This document shows, piece after piece, positions 26,198-34,716 of a stretch of 59,916 nt of DNA. Origin of the DNA: UBA4416 sp031539425 (GTDB taxonomy: Bacteria; Bacteroidota; Bacteroidia; B-17B0; Aurantibacillaceae); NCBI GenBank assembly GCA_031539425.1, contig JAVKLI010000104.1:1-59916 (forward strand), given 5' to 3'. How positions within the stretch are numbered: position 1 is the stretch's first letter; every line of letters begins with the position of its first letter. The notes below the pieces were generated by a model, which had not been told where the DNA came from, searched no databases, and worked only from the letters and a program-made list of their open reading frames with translations. The position numbers were made by a program, and so were the translations under genes.

Positions 26198-26828
26198 ACA
26201 GTATTGTGTTTATTTGATTTATAGTTTGGGTAGTGTTATTAGATTTAGTAATAAAGCCAGATAAAGCTATGCCATATATTTTTGTTTGCATTAAGGGGTT
26301 AATATCTTTAATAGTTATGCCGCCAATTGCAAATATAGGTACATATTTTTGAGCGTTAGTTAAGGAAGTAATAATTTTATAATATCCTTCTAGTCCTAAA
26401 ATAGGACTCAATTTTTGTTTGGTTTCTGTAAATGCAAACGGGCCTAACCCAATGTAATTAGCACTTTCATTAATTCGTTGCAAAACATCTTGCAAGGTAT
26501 TTGCTGTGCCGCCAATTATTTTTTTAGACCCTAGAATTTCTCTTGCTTCAACTATAGAAGTATCTGATAAACCCAAATGCACACCATCGGCATCTACCTG
26601 CTTACAAAGCATTACAAAATCATTAATTATAAAAGTAGCTTGGTGTAATTTGCATAATTCTTTTATTTCAAGTGCTAAGGTTTCTAACTTTTGTTGTGTG
26701 CCGTTTTTAAATCTAAGTTGTATCCATTTACAACCGCCCTCTAAAGCCCTTATGATGTTGAGTTTTTGGCTTTGTATGGTTTCGCCTTGAGATATATATT
26801 GCAATTTACTATACATGATGATAAGCAA
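26184..26828 (-). CDS. thiE: Thiamine-phosphate synthase
   Basis: 214 residues from the first ATG; Met5 (26816) is an equally good start and fits the family better. It joins HMP pyrophosphate and thiazole phosphate to form thiamine phosphate. Motifs are KWIQLRFKNGTQQ, FIINDFVMLCKQVDADGVHLGLSD (diphosphate and Mg2+ binding), IGGTANTLQDV (variant of IIGxSxH), YIGLGPFAFTETK and VPIFAIGGI. It overlaps thiD by about 8-20 bases and thiG by 14. It is the catalytically better preserved of the two ThiE-like proteins in this operon. Confidence 0.94.
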   Translation of the reverse strand: MLIIMYSKLQYISQGETIQSQKLNIIRALEGGCKWIQLRFKNGTQQKLETLALEIKELCKLHQATFIINDFVMLCKQVDADGVHLGLSDTSIVEAREILGSKKIIGGTANTLQDVLQRINESANYIGLGPFAFTETKQKLSPILGLEGYYKIITSLTNAQKYVPIFAIGGITIKDINPLMQTKIYGIALSGFITKSNNTTQTINQINTILYETT

Positions 26829-27564
26829 GTAAGCTGTTGTTGCTACTTAATATTTGTTCTATATATTTTTTAGCATTAACGCAGGCATTTAATAAGGGTT
26901 TGTGTAAGGCTAAATTACTAGCAATGGCGGCTGATAAGATGCAACCTGAGCCGTGTTTGTCAAATTTTTGATATGTGGTTTGAGGATTTATTATTTCTAT
27001 TTTATTTTGATAAAACAATTGGTCGCGCCCTTTATTTGATTCGTTATGTCCGCCTTTTAAAAGCACGTTACAATGTTTAGCCAACTCTTTTGCCGCTAAG
27101 ATACTATCATTAGATTGAGTTAAAAATTGAGCTTCTATGGTATTGGGGGTTATTAAAAATATTTTATTTAAAATAAAAAAAAGTTCATTTGCATTTAATT
27201 GTTGTAACACTTTAAAATCACTGGTGGTAGCGCAAATGGGGTCCCATATAATATTAATATTGGGGTTTTGTGTTTTTAAAAAATCTATAATTTGAATTAA
27301 CATTTTCAAGTTTTCAATTAATCCAATTTTTACGGTGTTTATTTGATACATTAAAAACAGTGATGTTAACTGGCTTTCTATTTCATTAAACGATAGCCAT
27401 TTTACATGTGTAAATTTTTTTTCGTTTTGGCTAGTAATACAAGTAGTTACAGCCATTCCAAGGCATTGGTGCTGTTCAATGGTTTTAATGTCTGCTAATA
27501 CACCGGCGCCTCCGCAGGGGTCGTAACCGGCTATGCTTAATACAATAGGTCTTACGGCTTGCAT
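26809..27564 (-). CDS. thiD: Hydroxymethylpyrimidine/phosphomethylpyrimidine kinase
   Basis: Start chosen at Met12 of the open frame (27564), giving 251 residues beginning MQAVRPIVLSIAGYDPCGGAG. The longer frame to 27597 would add 11 unconserved residues and deepen the overlap with the upstream gene. ThiD phosphorylates HMP and HMP-phosphate to HMP-PP. Family marks are SIAGYDPCGGAGVLADIKTI (the usual S-D-x-S is replaced by G-Y-D-P), GMAVTTCITSQNE, VKIGLI, WDPICATTS and a C-terminal anion hole KHGSGCILSAAIA. GGHNESNKGRDQLFY is the lid region. Confidence 0.93.
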   Translation of the reverse strand: MQAVRPIVLSIAGYDPCGGAGVLADIKTIEQHQCLGMAVTTCITSQNEKKFTHVKWLSFNEIESQLTSLFLMYQINTVKIGLIENLKMLIQIIDFLKTQNPNINIIWDPICATTSDFKVLQQLNANELFFILNKIFLITPNTIEAQFLTQSNDSILAAKELAKHCNVLLKGGHNESNKGRDQLFYQNKIEIINPQTTYQKFDKHGSGCILSAAIASNLALHKPLLNACVNAKKYIEQILSSNNSLLAYHHV

Positions 27565-28154
27565 ATTGCTTGAAGTTTTAAATAATTTGACACACAATTT
27601 TCTACCTCATTCCATACAAAACCTAATACAGCAAAGCCATCTAAAGGATACGGTTTTAATAACGTCATATTTTGATCATTAATGCCGCCCAAGCCAATAA
27701 GTTTGATGTTGCTTTTTTTGATTTGTTGCAACTCATCAAAGTTAATAGACGCTGTGGTATTTATCTTTGAAGTGCTATTAAATAGGCTGCTAAAAAAAGC
27801 ATAATTAAAATAGCTAGGCAGCTTATAATAGGATTCTATGCTATGAATTGAGGTGCTTATGCAAATTCCTTTATTTACTAAGTTTTTAAACTCTGTTTCG
27901 GTTGTGGCTTGTCTTGTTTGTTCGGTATAATGTAATGTTTTAACATTGTAGTTAGTGTGTATGTTATGATGTTGGTGCAAAGCAATATACGGGTAATAAA
28001 TGGGGTTTATATTTTGTATTAATTGCTGTATTTGATGTTGGGTACTTTGTGGCTTACGTATATGAAGCGTTTGCAGGCCATTTAAAAATAACTGATTTAT
28101 GCAATGAGCCTCATTATCAAAAAAATGAGGGGTGGAGATGACAATCAGTTTCAT
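27552..28154 (-). CDS. ThiE/TenI-like protein of the thiamine phosphate synthase superfamily
   Basis: 200 residues. The fold is recognisable from LQTLHIRKPQSTQHQIQQLI (ThiE beta-2 block), the His-rich YIALHQHHNIH in place of the usual substrate loop, a CISTSIHSIESYYKLP segment (the S-x-H-s motif) and KLIGLGGINDQNMTLLKPYPLDGFAVLGFVW at the C-terminus. The strict N-D and G-x-H-L-G-Q motifs of true ThiE are missing. It is more like TenI, a thiazole tautomerase, than a synthase, although annotation pipelines often call it thiamine phosphate synthase. Its ATG overlaps the hutI stop by 4 bases, so translation is coupled. Confidence 0.82.
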   Translation of the reverse strand: MKLIVISTPHFFDNEAHCINQLFLNGLQTLHIRKPQSTQHQIQQLIQNINPIYYPYIALHQHHNIHTNYNVKTLHYTEQTRQATTETEFKNLVNKGICISTSIHSIESYYKLPSYFNYAFFSSLFNSTSKINTTASINFDELQQIKKSNIKLIGLGGINDQNMTLLKPYPLDGFAVLGFVWNEVENCVSNYLKLQAICKP

Positions 28155-29419
28155 TGTTTTATTCCATTAATGTAAACGTTTTCTATCATATCTAACCCAA
28201 ATGAATAAGGGATATGCGCCAAGTGTTGTATTGGTTTTGTAATAATAATATTGGCTAATTTTCCTTTTGTAATACTTCCTAGTTCATTAGCAAGATTAAT
28301 TGCATAAGCACTATTAATGGTACAAGCATTTAGCATTTCTTGTGGGGTTAGTTTGTATTGTATGCAGCCAAGGCTCATTACAAAATTCATGTTTCCGCTG
28401 GGGCTGCTACCAGGGTTATAATCACTAGCAAAGGCAACAGGCAAGCCTGAATCTATCATTTTACGGGCAGGTGGCAAAGGTAAGTTTAAAAAGAAGGCTG
28501 CACCTGGCAAAATAGTTGGCATGGTGTTTGATTGCTTTAATTCATCAATATCTGCATCGTTACAAAATTCTAAATGATCTACACTTATAGCATCACATTT
28601 TACAGCAGCTTGTATGCCTCCACTGTGGCTCAATTGCTCAGCATGTACTTTACCTTGTAAGTTGTATTTTTGACCAGCCTCTAGTATTTGCATAGTTTCT
28701 TGTGCTGTAAAATAGTTTGCTTCACAAAATACATCTATAAAATCGGCCAATTTTTCGGTGGCTATAGCGGGTAACATCTCGTTGAGTATTAAATTTATAT
28801 AGCCTTGTTTATTGTTTTTATAAGCTAAAGGCAAAGCATGCGCCCCTAAAAATGTAGCTTTTATAGGTATTAGGTTTAGGTCTTTTAAGCGCTTTATAAC
28901 GCGTAACATTTTTAATTCCCCCTCCACGCAAAGTCCGTAACCACTTTTAATTTCAATACCTCCAGTACCTTGTTTTATTACTTCCTGTAGTCTTTCAAAA
29001 GCTCTATCAAATAAGGCATTTTCGGATAGTTGATTTAATTTATCCGACGAGTTTAAAATACCGCCACCACGCAGGGCGATCTCCTCATAGCTTAATCCGT
29101 TTATTCTATCTTCAAACTCTAAGGTGCGGGGCTCTGCAAATACCAAGTGGGTGTGGCTATCTACATAGCTTGGTAATAGCATTTTACCTTCGCAATCTAT
29201 CACATCTACTTCATTCCAATTGGTTATTATTGGAAAATCTGCCATAGTTCCATAATCTTCAATTAATCCGTCTTTTATGTGTAACCAAGCGTTTTGTATA
29301 TTTGGGACTTCGCTCATTTCGTTACCACTTACTTTTAAAATAGAGGCGTTTCTTACTTGGTGTAATTGAAAAATATTTTTAAATAAAAGGTTCTTTTTAT
29401 TTGATTTCATACATAGCAT
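28151..29419 (-). CDS. hutI: Imidazolonepropionase
   Basis: 422 residues from the first ATG, with Met4 also possible. It hydrolyses imidazolone-5-propanoate to formiminoglutamate in histidine breakdown. The amidohydrolase metal-site motifs are intact: LPSYVDSHTHLVFAEPRTLEFEDR, GGGILNSSDKLNQ, IEIKSGYGLCVEGELKMLR, FLGAHALPLAY, DVFCEANYFT, KVHAEQLSHSGG, SVDHLEF and ASDYNPGSSPSGNMNFVMSLGCIQYKL. Length is standard. It leads an operon otherwise made of thiamine genes; hutH, hutU and hutG are not in the window. I see no TPP riboswitch upstream. Confidence 0.96.
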   Translation of the reverse strand: MLCMKSNKKNLLFKNIFQLHQVRNASILKVSGNEMSEVPNIQNAWLHIKDGLIEDYGTMADFPIITNWNEVDVIDCEGKMLLPSYVDSHTHLVFAEPRTLEFEDRINGLSYEEIALRGGGILNSSDKLNQLSENALFDRAFERLQEVIKQGTGGIEIKSGYGLCVEGELKMLRVIKRLKDLNLIPIKATFLGAHALPLAYKNNKQGYINLILNEMLPAIATEKLADFIDVFCEANYFTAQETMQILEAGQKYNLQGKVHAEQLSHSGGIQAAVKCDAISVDHLEFCNDADIDELKQSNTMPTILPGAAFFLNLPLPPARKMIDSGLPVAFASDYNPGSSPSGNMNFVMSLGCIQYKLTPQEMLNACTINSAYAINLANELGSITKGKLANIIITKPIQHLAHIPYSFGLDMIENVYINGIKQ

Positions 29420-29467
29420 TATCAGCTTTGTAAAAATACTAGTTTAGCTTTGATAAAATATGATTAG

Positions 29468-29734
29468 TTTTTAAAAACTAATATTTACGCCCTCATCAAC
29501 TTTGGCACCTTTGTAGATATTGACGTACATCAAGATGGTTTTGCACATGTTTCTCAATTTAGTGATACCATTGTAACCAACTCTAATAGTATTATAAAAG
29601 TTGGTCAAAAGGTAAATATAGTTACAAGAAATTGTGGTGTGCAACGCACACGTACCTCGGAAAAAAATATACTAGAGCGTGTTACAGTTGTTTTAATATA
29701 TCAAATTTTTTATTCTATTCTTTTAAAGCCTTAA
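29468..29734 (+). pseudogene. Remnant of tex (S1 RNA-binding domain)
   Basis: A plus-strand frame without a usable start runs from after TAG 29465-29467 to TAA 29732-29734. It contains NFGTFVDIDVHQDGFAHVSQ, then FSDTIVTNSNSIIKVGQKV and GVQRTRTSEK. This aligns by eye with the Tex S1 domain (NFGAFVDIGVHQDGLVHVSQLSD...VKVGQKVKV...VQRKRI). About 55-60 residues are recognisable; the basic V-Q-R-K-R-I end is partly eroded and the tail diverges. No Tex body lies upstream, where hutI is encoded on the other strand. It is most likely a decayed duplicate or rearrangement scar. Confidence 0.75.
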
Positions 29735-29753
29735 AAAACATAAAAATTAAGGT

Positions 29754-30461
29754 TTAACTTAAAACTTCTTTTAAAATTTCTAATGATTTAACTTCCAAAT
29801 TTTCTATATAATGGTATTTAAAATACAATAGCAAAGTATCAAGCATATTGTTTTTATCTTGCTTTGTTAAAGTATAATTTTCATTTAAACAATTTGAAAA
29901 TATTTGAGATAAATGCATATCTATTCCAACAGGATAAGCCATTTCAAAACTTTGAAATGAGCCCTCTACTAAATTAAAATAGGGCGTATAAATTGAATAA
30001 TTATTTTGTGGATAAAAACCAAAATGCCTTGCTAATTGTAATAAAAAATAAACATGAAATTGAGAAAAATTAGATTCTGCTTTATCAAGCCATTGAAATG
30101 AAGTAATTAAATAATTAAATAAATTTTCATTTTGAATATGTGGTTTTAAAGATTTATAAAGCATTTCATTTAAAAATTGTGAGATACATATTTTAGAAAC
30201 ATCTATGTTTAAACTTTGATAGATATAAAAATGATGTATGTCGCTAACTTGATATATTTCTTTATTCTCATTGTGTTTAAACTCAACTTCTATTTGCGAT
30301 AGTGGTTGTATGTTACTTGGTTTTATTTTTGAAGACTTAGATTTACCAACGTAAAAATGAGCAGTTATAAGCCCATAAGATGACGTATATATTTTAGAAA
30401 TAACCTGATTGGTTTTGTAAGGAATATTTTTAATAACGATTCCTAAATCGGATACCAGCAT
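29754..30461 (-). CDS. recO: DNA repair protein RecO
   Basis: 235 residues. RecO anneals single strands and with RecR loads RecA in the RecFOR pathway. An N-terminal OB fold (about 1-80: SDLGIVIKNIPYKTNQVISKIYTSSYGLIT, PLSQIEVEFKHNENKEI) is followed by the helical domain (SKICISQFLNEMLYKSLK, NLFNYLITSFQWLDK, FSQFHVYFLLQLARHFGFYPQNN). No zinc-finger cysteines are seen, as in other Bacteroidota and E. coli RecO. Its first base overlaps the last base of porZ, the usual porZ-recO neighbourhood in this phylum. Confidence 0.93.
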   Translation of the reverse strand: MLVSDLGIVIKNIPYKTNQVISKIYTSSYGLITAHFYVGKSKSSKIKPSNIQPLSQIEVEFKHNENKEIYQVSDIHHFYIYQSLNIDVSKICISQFLNEMLYKSLKPHIQNENLFNYLITSFQWLDKAESNFSQFHVYFLLQLARHFGFYPQNNYSIYTPYFNLVEGSFQSFEMAYPVGIDMHLSQIFSNCLNENYTLTKQDKNNMLDTLLLYFKYHYIENLEVKSLEILKEVLS

Positions 30462-32824
30462 TAGTTTAACACTAGTAATTTTACTGTTTCAGCATATTCT
30501 CCATTGGCGGTAGCGCAATGAATTAAATAAATACCGCTTTCTACTCTGTTTCCTGATAAAGTTTTTAAATCCCATTCTAACCGCCCACTTTGTGCTTTAT
30601 TTTCCCAAACTAAGTTTCCAGTAATGTCTGTTATTTTTACTATAGATTCATTAACTAAACCGTTAATATATACAGAACCTTGGTAATTGGGTTTAACGGG
30701 GTTAGGGAAAACATGCAAAGACGTGTATGTTGTTTCTGCTTTTGTTTCAACGCCTTTAAATGATTGTATGCCAAGATTTGTAGCAAAAAAAACATCACCA
30801 GTTAATTGATTGATAGTAATATCGTTAATACTATTTGAAATAAGTGGGCTGTTTTCTTTTGTAAAGTGGTATATTTCTTTTTGTCCATCTGCCGATACAC
30901 AATATACACCAGACGATTCGGTACCTATCCATTTTTGATTAGCCCCGTCTACAACTATTGAAGAGATTGCTTCGGTAAATAATAACTTTTGAATATTCCC
31001 ATCTTGCTCTATTAAAATTGGGGCACAGTCAAAATTGTTATTTGTAAACACATTTGCAGGATTATTAAACACTGCAATTCCCTGTTGTGTACCTATCCAA
31101 ATAGCTCCATTTAAATCTTCACAAATTGCATAAACATCTGTTGATGGCAAGCCTCCTTCTTTGGGTTTTGTAGTTAATCGTTTAGTGTTACTTGAGTTTG
31201 GCTGCTGCTGCGTTAACACATCTTTATAAACCAACATGCCACCTCCCTGCCCAAGGGTTATCCAAGCATGATTATTTTCAGTAAAAATAATTTTTTCAGG
31301 TGCTGGCTGTGAAGGAAAAAAATTAGTAAAATCAAGCAAAGTCCACGTTTTGTTTTTATTGTAAATTTGAATAGCTCTATCACTTAAAGTTACTAAAGCC
31401 CATGTGTTAGATTTAGAATCAATACCTACACCGGTTACACGTATATCATTAGCAGTTAACCCTATCATTGGGCTATTTTGATTATTAAAAATGTTTGTGA
31501 TATTAAAGTTAGTGTTAAATCTAGCCATATCCACTAACCCAGCTCCCATACATGCAAACATTAGCCTATTATTGTCTTTATCTATATCTAGAGCGTTAAT
31601 GTCAGTAGCAAGCCCCCATGTATTTACTGTAACCCATTGTTCATCTATATAAGCGCTCGGAAAGGTATTATCCCATTTGTTTTTAGGGGGTCTACCTAAT
31701 GATACAGGTGCTGTAAGTAATATTCCCGATTTTGATACTATTCTATTTGCAAAATTAGAGTTGGGTCCATTTAATAAAAGATATTTAACAAGTGTGTTGT
31801 TTGTATAATTTATTAAACCTAAGTTGTTATCTGCTATCCATAACGATTTGGAATTGGTATACACTACATTGTTAATGGCTGCTACTTGAGGGATTTTAGG
31901 TGCATAAGTTGTAATAGAATTATTTACTACACCGTTTATGTTAAAATCTACCAAACTGGTAGGGGTTATTACCGTTAGTAAGTTATACTGTTCGTTACTT
32001 AACAACTTTAAGTTTATAGTATTTTTTAAAGATTCAAAAACAGACCAAGTTTTGGTTTGTGGATTAAACTCAAAAAGGGTATCTAATTTTATTGGTGCTG
32101 CATCATTTTTATCAATACTACGGGCATAGTTAGCTAATATTTTAGTATTATGCACCACAACACCATTAAATGGTTTTCCTGCAAGTTCACGAATTTTTAG
32201 CTCTTTCCAATTAGTATTATCTATTAAATTTTTTAATTTTAAACCATACAAAAGACCATTATTAGTAGCTGCTATAAGAGCTGTATCATTTATTGCTAAT
32301 TGATATACAATGGTGTTTTTATCTAAATTATAGGTTTCTTTTATTTCCAGTTTATTTAAATCAAAAACAACTATACCATATCCGGTAGATAGGTAAGCGT
32401 ATTGGTCATTTACCAATACATTGTAAATTGTTTTATTTCCCGTTATTAATTTTCGTTTTATATCCGAATAATTTGTAACGCTTCCATTAGGATAAACGAT
32501 GTCAATATTTGAATTTTTATAAATAACCAATAAGGCGTTATTATTTATTTTTTTAATTAATTGAATTTCAAAATCGTTTAATGGGTTAAATTTGTTAAGC
32601 TTTTCAATACTGTTATCGTCTGTATTATATTTTACTAAGTTTAAACCATTTGAATAATAAATGGTATTGTCAATACATTCAACAAGTTTAATAGACGAGT
32701 AATTTAAATGGTCTGTCCAAGTTCCAATTTTAGAAGTACTATTTTGAGAAAAGAAACCTGAAATAGAAAAAAAAGTAATTAAAAAAAAGTAATAGCGTGT
32801 GCAGCTTTTATTTGTAAATGCCAT
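30461..32824 (-). CDS. porZ: Type IX secretion system protein PorZ (two-component-regulator-like propeller)
   Basis: 787 residues. A signal peptide ends near GFFS-Q. The N-terminal PorZ propeller is distinctive: GTWTDHLNYSSIKLVE, GLNLVKYNTDDNSIEKL, AYLSTGYGIVVFDLNKLEIKETY. A second propeller follows (GLPSTDVYAICEDLNGAIWIGTQQGIAVF). The last 80 residues are a type A T9SS tail (LHVFPNPVKPNYQGSVYING, VKITDITGNLVWE, ESGIYLIHC). In Porphyromonas PorZ is part of the PorU/V/Q/Z attachment complex that links cargo to A-LPS at the cell surface. The gene precedes recO with a one-base overlap, which supports the identification. Its presence implies a working T9SS in this organism. Confidence 0.88.
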   Translation of the reverse strand: MAFTNKSCTRYYFFLITFFSISGFFSQNSTSKIGTWTDHLNYSSIKLVECIDNTIYYSNGLNLVKYNTDDNSIEKLNKFNPLNDFEIQLIKKINNNALLVIYKNSNIDIVYPNGSVTNYSDIKRKLITGNKTIYNVLVNDQYAYLSTGYGIVVFDLNKLEIKETYNLDKNTIVYQLAINDTALIAATNNGLLYGLKLKNLIDNTNWKELKIRELAGKPFNGVVVHNTKILANYARSIDKNDAAPIKLDTLFEFNPQTKTWSVFESLKNTINLKLLSNEQYNLLTVITPTSLVDFNINGVVNNSITTYAPKIPQVAAINNVVYTNSKSLWIADNNLGLINYTNNTLVKYLLLNGPNSNFANRIVSKSGILLTAPVSLGRPPKNKWDNTFPSAYIDEQWVTVNTWGLATDINALDIDKDNNRLMFACMGAGLVDMARFNTNFNITNIFNNQNSPMIGLTANDIRVTGVGIDSKSNTWALVTLSDRAIQIYNKNKTWTLLDFTNFFPSQPAPEKIIFTENNHAWITLGQGGGMLVYKDVLTQQQPNSSNTKRLTTKPKEGGLPSTDVYAICEDLNGAIWIGTQQGIAVFNNPANVFTNNNFDCAPILIEQDGNIQKLLFTEAISSIVVDGANQKWIGTESSGVYCVSADGQKEIYHFTKENSPLISNSINDITINQLTGDVFFATNLGIQSFKGVETKAETTYTSLHVFPNPVKPNYQGSVYINGLVNESIVKITDITGNLVWENKAQSGRLEWDLKTLSGNRVESGIYLIHCATANGEYAETVKLLVLN

Positions 32825-32852
32825 GTTGTAATGATTTTGAACAACTAAAATT

Positions 32853-32880
32853 GAAATTTAAAAATGACATAAAAAGCCAA
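32853..32880 (-). promoter_or_regulatory. Promoter-like sequence upstream of porZ
   Basis: On the minus strand TTGG (32880-32877) and TAAATTTC (32860-32853) are separated by 16 bases, resembling -33/-7 elements with a one-base mismatch in the -7 box, about 29 bases before the porZ ATG. Motif-only inference. Confidence 0.28.
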
Positions 32881-32980
32881 TTTTTTATAATATTTTTATA
32901 GTTTAAATCTATAAAATAATTAATCATAATAAAATAAAATACTTAGTTTTGGTTATATTAACATCTTATTTATTATAATT

Positions 32981-33154
32981 ATGAAAACTAAATCTTTAGT
33001 GTTAAATCTGTTTAGTATAGCTATTTTACTTTGTTTTATAAAATGTGGCCCTGCTCAAGAAGATAAACAGGTAATGCACACTAAAGCAAAACGTATTTCA
33101 GATTCTATTGGTAAAACAGTTGACTCATTACTTCAAGTAAAGCCAAAGCAATAA
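32981..33154 (+). CDS. Small lipoprotein (57 aa) coupled to the copper-monooxygenase gene
   Basis: This short gene begins at ATG 32981 with MKTKSLVLNLFSIAILLCF, then IKCGPAQEDKQ. It has a lysine-rich start, a hydrophobic core and a lipobox-like LCFIKC with Cys22. The mature 35 residues are charged and probably helical (HTKAKRISDSIGKTVDSLLQ). Its TAA (33152-33154) overlaps the next ATG as TAATG, a strong sign of translational coupling. No family is recognised. It could be a small outer-membrane-tethered partner of the downstream secreted protein. Confidence 0.7.
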   Translation: MKTKSLVLNLFSIAILLCFIKCGPAQEDKQVMHTKAKRISDSIGKTVDSLLQVKPKQ

Positions 33155-34713
33155 TGCGAATTACTAAAATAATTGGGTTGTTTGTTTTTTGTAATTTTAT
33201 TTCTATAACCCATATTTCGCAAATTATATATAAAGATGTAGCACCAATTTTTTACCATCGCTGTGCCAATTGTCATAATCCAGAAAATCAGTTTCCGTTT
33301 TTAAACTATTATAGCTCTATCAAACAGTTTAAAGGCTTAATACAATTAGCATTAGAATCAAACAAAATGCCACCTTGGCCTCCAGATACTGCTTATTCAA
33401 GATTTTCACACGAAAGAATAATTACTTTACCTGAAAAAACAAAATTACTAACTTGGATTAATAACAATGCACCTTTTGGTGCAACGCTTTCAGATACTTC
33501 CCTTGCGCCGCCTTCACCTACCTATTCTAAATTTAAGTTATATGGCAATCCAGATTTAGTAGTTACAATACCTTCATTTACATCAAATGCCACCACAAAT
33601 GATACCTACAACTGTTATTCTATTCCATTAAATTTAACTCAAAACAGAATATTAAAGGCATACGAAGTAATTCCAAACAATCCAACTTTAATTCATCATG
33701 CGGTGTTTAATGTTGATACTATTGGAAACTCTACAGATGATTTAACTGGCGGCTGTTTTAATATTTCAACTGGATTTAATATTGGAGATTATGCCCCTGG
33801 AGCAAACCCTATTGTGTTTCCTAGCAATAACCAAATGAAATTTGGCATAACAATAAAAGCAGGATCCAAGTTAATCGTTCAAATGCATTACCCAGCAGGC
33901 AGTGCAGGTAAGGTAGATAAAACCCAAATTAGACTATTTTTTTATCCTGTAAGCACAACAAATGTGCGTCAATTAACTTCATTTGTTCCGCTTCAAAATT
34001 GGGCATTTTCTATCCCTCCCAATTCTTTAAAAACAGTTACTGTTACGTTTCCTCCAAGTGCTATCACTACACCCTCTCCTGTATCTATAATTTCCGCATT
34101 TCCGCATTCACATAAATTATGCACCTATATAGAAAATTACGCTAAAACAGGTGCCCTTACTACTAATTTAATTAGAATTAATAAATGGGACTTTAATTGG
34201 CAGGGGGTTTATACCTATCCAAAAATGCTAAAAATACCAACTGGTAGTAAACTTTATGCTATTCATACATTTAGTAATAATACTGGCAATACTGTATCTG
34301 CTGGATTTAACACTTATGATGAAATGATCTTTGACGGCTACATTTTTGCAAATTATTTACCCGGAGATGAAAATATAGATTTAACAAACATGCTAATTAA
34401 CGATCCATTATTAAACACACCAAGTACGTTAAACAGCATAGAGCCAATACAATTAAAAGTATTTCCAAATCCGTTTAATCAAATAGTGCAATTTCAGTAT
34501 GCCAATAATGCCAATCATTTTAGCGCTTTAACTATATTTGATAATTTAGGTAAAGAAGTAATTACCTTATATAACCCATTAAAAACAGGCACAAAACATA
34601 CATTTATATGGGATGGAAAAAACCATCAATCTAATTTATGTGCCCCAGCAAGTTACATATATAAGTTATTTATAGGAGGCTCAGTTTATTCAGGGCAAAT
34701 ACAATTAAATTAA
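33154..34713 (+). CDS. T9SS type A secreted protein: cytochrome c plus copper type II monooxygenase-like domain
   Basis: 519 residues. A signal peptide (ending near ITHIS-Q) is followed by a monohaem segment with CANCH (about residues 37-41) and the distal KMPPWPP motif. The DBH/PHM-like copper fold then follows: LIHHAVFNVD (His-His) and IVQMHYPAG (third CuH ligand), FPHSHKL (His-x-His) and YDEMIFDGYIFAN (Met) as CuM ligands. A type A T9SS tail ends it (LKVFPNPFNQIVQF, TIFDNLGKEVITLY). All expected copper ligands are present, so oxidative hydroxylation or redox activity on a surface substrate is plausible; the substrate is unknown. It is coupled to the small lipoprotein upstream. Confidence 0.83.
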   Translation: MRITKIIGLFVFCNFISITHISQIIYKDVAPIFYHRCANCHNPENQFPFLNYYSSIKQFKGLIQLALESNKMPPWPPDTAYSRFSHERIITLPEKTKLLTWINNNAPFGATLSDTSLAPPSPTYSKFKLYGNPDLVVTIPSFTSNATTNDTYNCYSIPLNLTQNRILKAYEVIPNNPTLIHHAVFNVDTIGNSTDDLTGGCFNISTGFNIGDYAPGANPIVFPSNNQMKFGITIKAGSKLIVQMHYPAGSAGKVDKTQIRLFFYPVSTTNVRQLTSFVPLQNWAFSIPPNSLKTVTVTFPPSAITTPSPVSIISAFPHSHKLCTYIENYAKTGALTTNLIRINKWDFNWQGVYTYPKMLKIPTGSKLYAIHTFSNNTGNTVSAGFNTYDEMIFDGYIFANYLPGDENIDLTNMLINDPLLNTPSTLNSIEPIQLKVFPNPFNQIVQFQYANNANHFSALTIFDNLGKEVITLYNPLKTGTKHTFIWDGKNHQSNLCAPASYIYKLFIGGSVYSGQIQLN

Positions 34714-34716
34714 ACA

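Noticed and set aside
29420..29467. TPP riboswitch for the hut/thi operon
   Set aside because: The short stretch upstream of hutI has no recognisable CTGAGA or similar thi-box sequence, and the neighbouring bases belong to the tex remnant.
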